Below are positions 1 through 8,365 of a stretch of 13,272 nt of DNA, piece by piece. Location: contig JADNRX010001173.1 of NCBI GenBank assembly GCA_015501595.1, forward strand, positions 1 to 13,272, read 5' to 3'. The notes under the pieces are model-generated. The model had not been told where the DNA came from, made no database searches, and saw only the letters and a list, made by a program, of their open reading frames with translations. The position numbers and the translations under genes were made by a program. The number at the start of each line of letters is the position of its first letter. Positions within the stretch are counted from its first letter, which is position 1. Origin of the DNA: Hymenopellis radicata (taxonomy: Eukaryota > Basidiomycota > Agaricomycetes > Agaricales > Physalacriaceae).

Positions 1-52
1 ACATATACTTTGAATACTTGCGGTATCATGGCTCATTAGCGTCCCCTTCATC

Positions 53-999
53 TCAAACCAGTCTCGCGACCATCATCATTTGCTCAAAGTCAGCCAAGTT
101 CAAGGACTTATCGGGCGAACTGGAAAAAATCTCTAGCATTTCCACAATCTACTCAAGAATAAGAACGAAGCTGAAGAACACAGAGGAGAATTGCCAACCT
201 CTTCCGCTTTCAGCTTTTCCTTTAGAAGTTTGGCTACGCGCTGGACATCACTTATCATAATCCTTTTCGACAGCAATTCCTCTGGAGTCGCGTCCTCAAA
301 GAAGAGTGCGAAGGTCTCCAAACATGTCTCCTTCTGCCGCGCCGTCAAACGTATCGGCTTCCCCTCCCCAGAATCTGAGTCGCTGTCCGTTTCCGACTCC
401 ATTTTCTTCTTCCCGCGCGTGCGGCGTTGCCGGGGAACCGACTCGTCCACATAATCATCATCTGAAGCGTTATCCTCATCATCGACCTCGTAGTCATCCC
501 CTCCGCGATCAGAATTGTGCTGCTCAAAATCGCTGCCGACGTTCATGGCACGTGAATTGGCACCCGCCTCCCCGTCCGAGCTGTCAGCATACTCTTCGGC
601 GTGGTGTTCCAGGAGGATGCCGCATACAGCTCTCCAGTCATCAAAACTGACAACCTGGGATTGCTCAGAATGAGCCATCTCCACCGTGTCATCCCATCCA
701 GAGGCTGCCTGCCGAAACACAGCGAGAACTTGTTCGTCATCAGGCGGAAGGTCGAGAAGCTGTAGACCCGTTGGAACGTGTGAGATTGGAATATTGGGAA
801 GTTGGGAGACGTCTATTTCATCCGCCACATCAAGATCTTCTATGATGAACCCGCCTCCGCCTGGGCCAGGCGAGTTGAGTTTTCGTTTCTTCAAGGGCGG
901 CTCTTGAAAGTCCGGAAGAGACCTGCATATCGTGATGTACGCGTTATCGATACGGTTACGCAGGTTACTGGACAAGGCAAAGTAGGTGGAGGAAGCCAT
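53..999 (-). CDS. Acidic protein with EF-hand-like N- and C-terminal lobes
   Basis: Two exons: 199-999 and 53-148, joined across a 50-nt GT-AG intron (149-198), giving about 298 residues with no frame problem. The N-terminal part (about residues 85-135) has a helical stretch ending in VSFDDWRAVCGILLEHH. A long acidic, low-complexity middle (about 140-215) is rich in Asp, Glu and Ser and ends in a basic patch (RQRRTRGKKK). The C-terminal part (about 225-298) contains ETCLETFALFFEDATPEELL, then MISDVQRVAKLLKEKLKAEE, and the second exon adds LEIFSSSPDKSLNLADFEQM. This alternating helix-loop-helix layout resembles an EF-hand pair, but the loops lack a full canonical set of calcium ligands, so calcium binding is doubtful. 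Such proteins in fungi are mostly unnamed; a centrin-like nuclear partner role is only a guess. It is transcribed divergently from the HSP20 gene. The exon structure is confident; the function is not. Confidence 0.8.
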
Positions 1000-1115
1000 G
1001 CTCTCGATGCAAGTAAAATAATGGACGTGAAGGTTGCTAACAAGTCCAGATGTTTGGTGCCGCTTGTTTTGCCGACAGAGACACTCGGCATCGCGGGCCG
1101 GTATGACGCATCTTC

Positions 1116-1133
1116 GAAAATCCTCGAAGAGTC
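1116..1133 (+). promoter_or_regulatory. Heat-shock-element-like array
   Basis: The array reads GAA-nn-TCC-nn-GAA-nn-GTC, four units at exact 5-bp spacing. The heat shock factor consensus is alternating nGAAn/nTTCn, so two units match fully and two differ by one base. It lies about 75 nt upstream of the TATA box and 127 nt upstream of the HSP20 start codon, which fits heat induction of that gene by Hsf1. Binding is inferred. Confidence 0.6.
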
Positions 1134-1206
1134 GACCAAGATCACCTACGTTCTAGGGCGATCTCCATGCACCACGAGACTTGCCATATATGTGGCCCCC
1201 TCCGGG

Positions 1207-1214
1207 TATATAAG
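1207..1214 (+). promoter_or_regulatory. TATA box of the HSP20 gene
   Basis: TATATAAG lies 46 nt upstream of the HSP20 ATG. A strong TATA box together with upstream heat-shock elements is the usual layout of inducible fungal heat-shock promoters. Confidence 0.65.
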
Positions 1215-1259
1215 CCGAGATGATTTTACCCCAGTGTCCAACCACTACACTCAAAAATC

Positions 1260-1832
1260 ATGTCTATTACACGCCAACTCCTCAACGAGTTCCGCCCTCT
1301 CTTCCGCATGTTCGACGAGCCCTTCGCTCGTTCACCTGCTGCCTTCACGAGGTCACCCTTCTTCGATGAGGCCTTCGTGGGCTTCCCTCGCTTTTCTCGT
1401 CCAGCCGTGGACGTGAGGGAGGAGGGCAACTCCTACATTGTCGAAGCAGATCTGCCGGGTGTACAGAAGGAGAATGTCGAGGTCAGCATAGGCGACGGCG
1501 GACGCAGCATAACTATCGAGGGCAAGATTGTAACCCGCTCACCACCCCAAGCGGAAGCTCAGACAGCAGAAGGAGGTAAACCTGGTACGTTAGACTGACA
1601 TGGAATTGCACCACTGAGTACTCATTCAACACACATAGTCGCCAAGACAGAGGCCAACTCCAATCAGCTCTCTTCTGAGCGTTTCGTTGGAAATTCCACC
1701 TTCACGAGGACCGTATGGTTGCCTCAAGCAGTCGAGACGACCAACGTATCAGCCGAGTTGAAAGATGGCGTTTTGACTTTGTCCATCCCAAAGACGGAGG
1801 GCAAAGGAACCGTCAAGATCCCCGTACATTAA
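1260..1832 (+). CDS. Small heat-shock protein, HSP20/alpha-crystallin family
   Basis: Two exons (1260-1584, 1639-1832) with a 54-nt GT-AG intron encode 172 residues, a usual length for a fungal HSP20. The N-terminal arm (about 1-47) is hydrophobic and Phe/Arg-rich (RPLFRMFDEPF). The alpha-crystallin domain starts near residue 48 (VDVREEGNSYIVEADLPGV) and ends with the signature ELKDGVLTLSIPKTE. The intron falls in the loop region after GKIVTR. A C-terminal IPV matches the family I/V-x-I/V motif that docks onto neighbouring dimers. The protein is expected to be a cytosolic ATP-independent holdase that forms oligomers and binds unfolding proteins. The ATG is 46 nt after a TATA box and behind heat-shock-like elements, so heat induction is likely. 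The reading frame is clean. Confidence 0.95.
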
Positions 1833-2007
1833 ATGGTGGACTGAAGGAACGTTGAACCGGACACTGTATTATTAGCAAAACATATCACTGTATCAGCCTC
1901 CCCACTCTTAATTGTATGGTTGTTGTTGGATTTCCAAGTGCGCATGCCTGAAATTAAATGCATTACAGTAAGTATCAAGACTCCAACTCACAGATGTACT
2001 ATACAAT

Positions 2008-3330
2008 CTATATCTCCTCCATCTTCGCATCTGTCGCCGTTATAACTGGAGGAACAGAAGCGCCTCTCGAGGAGACCCCGTCATTACTAGTAGATGTTGG
2101 CTGAACATCGACCATTTGGTCTGAGACTTCCTCTTTAAGAGTTGGATGAGGAAGGGAGTCGGTGCTTGGGTTTCGGGTGGTGGGGGTAACTGAGACGGGA
2201 GGTGTGGGATGTAGGCCTGCCATGTACTGCGGCGTAGATATGCTCATGCCTGAGAGAGCAGGTAAGGCATCGGGACGGGGTAGAACACCGCGGCGGGTAA
2301 GAATATCGAAAAGTTCAGGTGTGGGCGTATCGACTGGTATGTCGGGAAAGCGTTGTGCTATATATTGTTTGAGAGAGTCTATAGGCTGGTCGCCCATCCA
2401 GTATGTTGGTGTCGGTAACACCCCGACTGAGTGATTCCAAGGACGCGCGTCTAATACCGACGATGTCGATGCGGACGCTTGTGGTTGTACGGACTGACCG
2501 TTCGATCGTGTTCCGTTCGATTTTGTTTTGGGGGTGGTGCCGTTTGTCGAAACGCGGAATTTCGATGTGGAAGATGGGTTGTTCATGATGGCGTATGAGG
2601 GAACAGTGTTGGAGGGTTTTGGGAGGGCAGCGGGCTCTTCGTCAAACACCTTGGACTCCATGACTTCGCGCTCTGCTAGCGCATCTGCCAGAGATATCGG
2701 GGTGGGGATGTAATCTGCAGTCTAGTCAGTAAGGGCGTACGCGAGGGCATGTGGTTCTTACCCTCTAGAAATCGGAATTCTTGGTATTGAAGAATGGTTG
2801 CAGCTGTGTTAAACACAGGTTAGACTATATTGGAATGGGGAAAGGGAATGTACCGACCCATGTCTTCGTACTGCACAGCCGACCGCTCCTGGGATTTGGC
2901 CTGATCTAGGCCACCTTGAGCCAGTCGTTTTATGAACTCTTCCTGGATATGAAATAAGCGGGGAGTGGCACAGAACTGTGGCGGGATGGGCGTACTGTTC
3001 GCGACAGATATTATAAACAGCGCCTCTTTCGACATGGTAAGAGTGCCCGTGACGCCTGCGAGAAAGGACGGGTATTAGGTGGGGCGCAGAGCACGCCAAA
3101 AGACACGGACCGTCTGCTTGTATGATATTTTCGAGGCGCACGGTAGGTAGAAGACTCTGGCCAAGAGCTCGGCCGCGCGCCTTGCTGGAAGATGGGCCGC
3201 CGTCGTTGCCAAGATCTGGTTCCGAATCGTCGTCGAGCTGGTCGACCTCGGCGTTGGCCTCGATGTCCGACTCGTCGGCCGGGACGGGTTCGGTGGGGAT
3301 GAGCATCTCGGGGGGATAATATGAGGCCAT
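2008..3330 (-). CDS. CHRAC1/Dpb3-like histone-fold protein
   Basis: Exons are 3111-3330, 2996-3055, 2858-2942, 2762-2803 and 2008-2714, with introns of 55, 53, 54 and 47 nt. An acidic N-terminus (about 1-55) leads into a histone fold: LLPTVRLENIIQADG, then MSKEALFIISVA, EEFIKRLAQGGLDQAKSQ, and AVQYEDMAATILQYQEFRFL. This matches the NF-YC-like histone fold of CHRAC1/POLE4/Dpb3, subunits of chromatin-remodelling and DNA polymerase epsilon complexes that pair with an NF-YB-like partner. The remaining 250 or so residues are Pro/Ser/Thr-rich and probably disordered. Oddity: an extra A (T at 2998-2999 on the plus strand) sits just before the second donor, so splicing that intron shifts the frame. 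Reading straight through it stays in frame (388 residues) but inserts 18 residues inside the central helix. Sequencing error or a recent mutation are both possible. Start chosen at MASYYPPEML. Confidence 0.8.
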
Positions 3331-3434
3331 CAAGGTATCGTTGGTGGCTGCGACAAGCAACAAGGCCAGTGGCAGAGAGGTACAAAGCGTGTAGAACGGG
3401 ACGGTGCCAGGTTTCTTGGTCACGCCCCTTCAAA
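3331..3434. promoter_or_regulatory. Very short head-to-head promoter
   Basis: Only 104 nt lie between the start codons of the histone-fold gene (minus) and the oxygenase gene (plus). No TATA box is visible. Both 5' UTRs must be short or must overlap, and the two genes probably share promoter elements. The starts are chosen by family-like N-termini, so an upstream non-coding exon cannot be ruled out. Confidence 0.5.
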
Positions 3435-4874
3435 ATGGCCTTGACTCTGCCTATCATCGACATCGCGCCCTACCTCGACAGCGCCCTGTGGACGTCCAAT
3501 CGCGCAGGCAGAGTGTTGCGGACGCCATCCATTCAGCATGCACCGACTTTGGCTTCTTCTATCTCGATATCTCCTCCTTTGTCGACCAGCAGGAACCCGA
3601 TGAGCTTGCGACTCTGGCTCGCAGGTTTTTTCTCTCTACCACAGGAAGAAAAGGACAAGATCTCGCTCAAGAATCAGGATTACGCTCGCGGTATGCACTG
3701 GGCGCAGTCTGATGGTGGTAGAAGCTTATCTACATGGTGCAGGCTACCAAAGGCTTAAAGAGAACGTTACCAACGACAAGGCCGACAACCACGAGGGACT
3801 CGATTTCTACCGTCCTGTAGAGACTCCGGACAAGACCAAGCCTCTCTGGGGAGAGAATCAATGGCCATCCCAGCCAGCCGAGTTCAAGGACAAGTATCAA
3901 GTCTGGGTCGATAAGATGAAGGCGCTTGGTCTCATTGTTATGAAAGCGTACGCCTCTTCTTCACATTAATCGTACCATGCTTATCTACACGTAGTATGGC
4001 AATGGCTTGGGTATGACTGAACCCGAATGGGCAGATCTAAGGAATCAAGTCGATGATAGCTTCTGGGTCATGCGCGCCATAGGTCTCCAATGCTTGCTCT
4101 GCTTCATGGCACGATTTATTCCTCAATGACTATTCAGGCTACCCTCCGCTACCTTCTGACCACGACGGCTTCTCTTGTGGTGCTCACAAGTTAGTCACAT
4201 CCATTCTTATTGGTCTAATGCTCATCTCGTTGTAGAGATTATGGCTGCTTGACGTGGGTAGTCCTTTGCGCTCTTTCTAATTCAATCTGGATCACGTATC
4301 TACAGCTTCTTGTATGCAGATCCAACGCCCTCCGCTCTTCAGGTCTTCCTGAATCGCAAGGGCGAGTTACCGGACTCGACTGGTTTACCTGCTGAGCAAG
4401 GCGCCCAAGAGGGCGTCTGGATCAACGCGGATCCTATTCCCGGTTGCGTCGTGTGCAACATTGGTGAAAGTAAGTCTGGACTTATCTCATTATCTTCCGT
4501 ATCGGTTCATCGTCCTCAGTGTGGGAGATATGGAGCAATGGGTTATACAAGTCAACTCTTCACCGTGTCGTCCACCGGAGCTCGAATTACAGGCAAGTCC
4601 CTGTTGATTGACGAGCAGTCAATGCTAATGTTTACGATATAGGGTCTCGTAGGTGCAGCTCTTCTCAAGTGCCACTTGTTCTGACGTCCAAAGGATCCCA
4701 TTTTTCTTTGAGCCCAACTTTGACGCGCATGTCAAACCACTAGCTGCAGCGCTCCGCCTCCAGGACGGTAAGACTCAGGACTCTAAGGTGTACAAACCTG
4801 TGGTGTACGGTGATTTCCTCCTTAGCAAGGTTAGCAACAACTTTGACACAGGCGGGAAGGGAGACAGATACTAG
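3435..4874 (+). CDS. Fe(II)/2-oxoglutarate-dependent oxygenase, IPNS-like
   Basis: Nine exons: 3435-3690, 3743-3947, 3995-4082, 4138-4189, 4236-4253, 4306-4469, 4520-4592, 4643-4648 and 4694-4874. The product is about 347 residues, normal for the family. The N-terminal domain starts MALTLPIIDIAPYLD and continues with ACTDFGFFYLDIS. The catalytic jelly roll has all expected ligands: iron-binding His200 and Asp202 (AHKDYG), the distal His276 (STLHRVV), and Arg286/Ser288 (YRVS) for the 2-oxoglutarate carboxylate. It should be a soluble oxidase or hydroxylase; the substrate cannot be told. Three single-base irregularities disturb the frame: one C too few at 3484-3486, one T too many at 3626-3631 (these two cancel), and one G too few at 4004-4005. 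With catalytic residues and all splice junctions kept, I favour sequencing error over a pseudogene. One intron uses a GC donor (4593). Confidence 0.85.
4643..4648 (+). other. Predicted 6-nt microexon in the oxygenase gene
   Basis: The six bases GGTCTC lie between a 50-nt intron with a GC donor (4593-4642; AG/GCAAGT is the usual GC-donor context) and a 45-nt GT-AG intron (4649-4693). Joined to its neighbours it yields Tyr-Arg-Val-Ser-Ile-Pro. Skipping it keeps the frame but removes Val and Ser, including the Ser of the RxS motif that binds 2-oxoglutarate. The family motif is the main support for this exon. Confidence 0.65.
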
Positions 4875-5489
4875 TAGTGTTCTAAAGACGATCTTACAAG
4901 GAGGAATAATGTTACTGATCTTCTCTAACCACCCAGTTTGTTTTTGTCATCTACACAAGGTCGGAAACGCTACGAGGGAGTGAGTTTGAGTACGCACATC
5001 ATGCAGAGAGTTCTGGAAAGAGGATGAGTCTTTTATGGCCATTCAACTTGAGATGACATACATCATCATCGTCTGTATATCGATTCTTCCTGTCATTGTC
5101 TTGTACCACGGCGCGAGAGACTTCGATGTTGAGCGGCGATTGTGTGGCCGACAGTCAGCGCAAAGTCTGGATCCATCTGGACCTATACTCGGTGATGAAA
5201 TGCGATTGACGTGCGCCACCATATTGCCAAAGTCAGAGCTGGGCCCCAAGGGCCACTATTCTCAGAAGTGAATTGAGCTTCGTCAGTCTGATGGTCATGG
5301 GAAGAAAACGCGAACAACGAAGTCATATGACTTGTGATGTTAGTAGGGTGTTCACTGTTGGATGTATTGTGCAGAGCTGTTGAGCGAGCCCGAATCTGAT
5401 CCCACATACTACCTGGCTCTTTCAGACAGACACAAAAAAAGTCATCCCGAGGGTATACATAGTGATAATGACAGCACCACAAGCGGCGG
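4875..5489. other. Convergent intergenic region, no clear gene
   Basis: This 615-nt stretch lies between the 3' ends of the oxygenase and seven-TM genes and should hold both 3' UTRs. One ATG-started reading frame (5035-5271, 78 codons) has a hydrophobic start (TYIIIVCISILPVIVLY), but it has no recognisable domain and sits in a terminator region, so I treat it as chance. No tRNA, transposon end or long repeat is visible. Confidence 0.5.
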
Positions 5490-6836
5490 TTACAACGGCA
5501 GCCCGCGGCCGTCGTTCGACGATCTTGAAGTAGACACCGTCTTAGTAGCAGCGATCATCTCCAGATCCTTCTCTGCAAATCGTAGCCCCGAAAGCGTCGG
5601 CGTCTCGACCATGTTCCGAGTGTCATATGTGCTGAAGATAACGTTACGCTCATCCTTGCGCGTCGCTCCAATCAGTACGATGATCATCAATGGAGCCATA
5701 GTCTGACGTGAATCCTTAGCGAACATCTGAAAAGCTCGGCGAGCTCACTTACGTTTATTTGAACAACGCAGTCCGATACAAAATACGTGCCCGGAAATTT
5801 CGTCGCGTAGAACCCAAGCTGCACGATTTGCACGAAAGCAGTAAAGGACGCGCTCTCGATGATGATGACGATAATGCGCCAATAGAGCTTTAGGTGCATG
5901 CGATTCTGCACGGCACCCCGACCAGTGATGTACCAAATGCGCGACGCAATGAGGGTAGTCGCGGTGAAGTTCATAACAAGGGCCAACGATAATTGGGCGA
6001 GAGCCCAGGACGAGAGGCGAGCGAGGAAGATTGTTTCTCCGGGGACGACGAGGCTTTCCACAATTGCAGTCTAAGAATGAACGGTTTATAAATGAAGGCG
6101 ACCAGGATAGAGAACGAAGGGAGTGCTCACACCGATGCCAGCGACTAGTAAGGGAAATAATCAGCCCATAAAAGACGATCTGACAGAATTTAACGTACTG
6201 AAAACGCTGGTACCCAGGAGAGCTGGCATCAAGGTAATCAGGATTGATTTGTCCCATACCAAGTAGACACGCCAGGTCTATCGGGCGTATAAGCGAGCTG
6301 CGCGCTACAATACGCGGATGGCAGTCACCAGTAACATATCTGCGAACAAGTTCTACTCGACCATTGAGTTGTAGAGGACGGTCAAGCGATATGTTGCTTA
6401 CAACCATGACGAGCAGATACTGCTTAGCGACATTGGAATGTTGTGTGATGTCCAAAAGATATGCAATCATGCCGTCCTTGCTCTCCGGAAAGACATAACC
6501 TTGAACCAATCGACAAAGATTGATTCCCATATGGGCAGAAGCGCAAAGGAAACTGGTAAGTCAACAGAAGGTTAAATTTACATCGCGTCAGCAGAAATAG
6601 GTACGAACAGAATGACGGAGAGGGCTAAAATGACTTGATTTTGCCGATGGGGAGGATATGGACCTGACAGTAGGGCGGCTACCGTAAGAACAATGAGCAC
6701 AACGTTGATACCTGAGTAATCGTGCGGGATTTAGTAGCGGGTCTTCTATGACCAAAGCAGATTGCGTACCGTAGAATAGTGTCTCCATCCATATTGAGAT
6801 GAGCACAGAGAGCACTGGTGACACTCTGACTGTCAT
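5490..6836 (-). CDS. Seven-transmembrane fungal membrane protein, unnamed family
   Basis: Eight exons: 6770-6836, 6605-6711, 6402-6552, 6329-6352, 6199-6277, 6131-6144, 5753-6070 and 5490-5702, giving about 323 residues. Seven hydrophobic helices can be read: around SVLISIWMETLFYG; VILALSVILF; the NLFADMLLTWRVYLVW helix; ILITLMPALLGTSVFIAGIG; LAQLSLALVMNFTATTLIAS; IIVIIIESASFTAFVQIVQL; and VSDCVVQINTMAPLMIIVLI. The tail is polar and Ser/Thr-rich. The pattern (ETLFYG, the ADxLLxxRVYxVW helix, a last helix before a polar tail) is typical of the expanded plasma-membrane-type proteins of agaricomycetes, whose function is unknown; a receptor-like role is only suggested by topology. Between exons 2 and 3 a normal 52-nt intron (6553-6604) leaves the frame one base out (AAA at 6550-6552), whereas an in-frame alternative needs an unusually short 29-nt intron (6553-6581). 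Confidence 0.75.
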
Positions 6837-7320
6837 CGCGAATGTTGAGCTGGGCGGCGGTAGCACTAATCAAAGGAGTGAAGAAGCAATACAGCCATGC
6901 GACGATATCATTTGTACCCCGGCCCAGGTCTCCAACATCGTGACATTACAAAGTGAACCCGAAGCTGAGGAAGCTAGCTAAGCCAAGTCGTCCACGGAAT
7001 ACTATATGGAGTTGGCGGCCGTATGGAATAGTCCATCTCGAAAAACATGATGCAGTCCGGTGAAGGCCTCAGTCCGACTCCTCGCTCGTTCACACGTGCG
7101 CATAAAATCGAGCGCCGCGGGCGTTGTAGCGGGCTTTCGATCCCTATTTTCGGTAGCTGAGGAGCGCCCTGTTCTTACGAACCAGCATTGAACGATAAAA
7201 CGATGAAAGCAAGATGAGCGTGACGTCACGCGTGCACAGGATGTAGCCGAAAACTTGAAGCACATGTATTGTACATGAGCGCTAGTGAGCGCTGGACATG
7301 ATAGCCGCATTCACTGCCAT
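6837..7320. other. Upstream region of the seven-TM gene
   Basis: These 484 nt separate the seven-TM start codon from the 3' end of the HIT gene on the same strand. They should hold the seven-TM promoter and the HIT 3' UTR. No open frame here has family features. A palindromic CRE/MluI-box site is present and listed separately. Confidence 0.5.
7221..7234. promoter_or_regulatory. CRE palindrome overlapping an MluI-box core
   Basis: TGACGTCA (7221-7228) is a perfect ATF/CREB bZIP site. It runs directly into CACGCGTG (7227-7234), which contains ACGCGT, the core bound by MBF-type cell-cycle factors. The pair lies about 385 nt upstream of the seven-TM start codon and 100 nt beyond the HIT stop codon. 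Function is inferred from the motif only. Confidence 0.45.
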
Positions 7321-8066
7321 TCAGAGACGGTTCTTCATCTTCTCGCACGTAATTGCCAATTCTTCGTTGCTGGCCTTCTTCTGTGGCCAGTTCTGGCCAA
7401 GAGTCAAGATGAGACCTTCCGTCTCGTTGGGCTTGGGGACAACATGGAAGTGGACATGATCAATGTGCTGTGTAGCAATATCGCCGTCAGCTTTGCGCCA
7501 CAGCATTGGTCGCACAAACCTGGAAAGCAAGTTTGCCGTTATTCTATGGAAGCAGAATATGGATCAAGGACCGATTGCAAGTGAGAAACTGTATAAGCAC
7601 CTGAACAATATTGTATTGCTCCACACCGGTCGAAAGAGCAACTTTCTTTACGACCGGACCAATCGCGCTCAGGTATTCATCAGGAAGGTCACCGAGCGTT
7701 TTCGCATGATCTAGAAATGATGGTTATTGAGATCCGTCTCGGCTCACTGTCACAAACATTTGGGAATGACTTGAGTATGGCCTTCCGTAGTTGGCATGAT
7801 GTCAAGGAAGGCGAGACTAGCAGCGAGATGCTAGTATGGCTCCTTGTAGTGCTTCTGTTACACGGGACTCACCATTTGTCTGTCTCGTACACCTTATGGG
7901 AAGGGACTTTGCCTATATAGCAACATAAGAGGACAACAATGCCCCGCTTAGCTTGAGATACCCGTACCAGAGATAATCGCGCAGAAGAGGCAGCTACACA
8001 AGGAAAGATCAGAGAGATGCGCTGTCGACGAGTAAAAGCTCACTTAGGATCTTCATTGGCGGCCAT
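7321..8066 (-). CDS. HNT1: HINT-type HIT family nucleotide hydrolase
   Basis: Seven exons: 8044-8066, 7968-7993, 7873-7912, 7758-7816, 7601-7710, 7520-7543 and 7321-7467, with six GT-AG introns of 47-57 nt. The 142-residue product has no frame problem. It begins MAANEDPNCLFCAIISGKVP, with the CxxC pair usual in HINT proteins, then LAFLDIMPTTEGHT and VIPKYHAKTLGDL. NIVQNNGKLAF is the conserved nucleotide-contact region. The catalytic histidine triad is HVHFHVV, followed by PKPNETEGL. Family members hydrolyse AMP-lysine and related purine phosphoramidates through a His-AMP intermediate in cytosol or nucleus. The gene shares a 299-nt divergent promoter with the P450. Its clean frame makes it an internal control for the frame problems seen in its neighbours. 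Confidence 0.95.
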
Positions 8067-8365
8067 GGTGAAAGTCGTAAGTAACTGTGAGACCAATCGG
8101 GCTCTGTCTTGAAGCAAGGTGGTGGATACCGGGGTGCCTCTTCGTGAAAGTTTAGAGCAAGTGCGGCGAAGTGGATGGACCGAGAAGAGCGATCAGTGAT
8201 CGGCATTGATCGGCATTATTCAACTCCAGAGTGATCGGGAATTCGTTTCGTTCCCCCACTGCAACTTCGCCCTAGACTACGAGCTATGTGCCTCCACTGA
8301 ATGCGCCAATCAAAGAGTCTTCTTTGGGTGATATCTGTGGATCCATTAAGCGGGCCACGTATATA
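8067..8365. promoter_or_regulatory. Divergent promoter between HIT and P450 genes
   Basis: The 299-nt gap lies between two outward-facing start codons. It contains a cluster of GATC-bearing elements (see the tandem repeat). The bases TATATA directly abut the P450 ATG, too close to serve as a normal TATA box for that start. Confidence 0.5.
8191..8217. repeat. 10-bp tandem repeat beside a GATC palindrome
   Basis: TGATCGGCAT occurs twice in exact tandem (8197-8206 and 8207-8216), preceded by and overlapping the odd palindrome GATCAGTGATC (8191-8201). A further TGATCGG lies at 8232-8238. The 10-bp period puts the copies on the same face of the helix, as expected for paired transcription-factor sites. 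No known factor is assigned. Confidence 0.5.

Larger units (their letters stand above)
1000..1259. promoter_or_regulatory. Divergent promoter between EF-hand-like gene and HSP20
   Basis: This 260-nt gap separates two start codons pointing away from each other, so it must hold both promoters. On the HSP20 side it contains a heat-shock-element-like array and a TATA box, listed separately. I see no clear TATA box for the leftward gene. Confidence 0.7.

Noticed and set aside
5035..5271. 78-codon ORF with a hydrophobic segment between convergent genes
   Set aside because: No family features and located where two 3' UTRs meet; probably chance.
6278..6401. Frameshift in the third helix of the seven-TM gene
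   Set aside because: Introns 6353-6401 and 6278-6328 (49 and 51 nt) give NLFADMLLTWRVYLVW in frame; no indel is needed.
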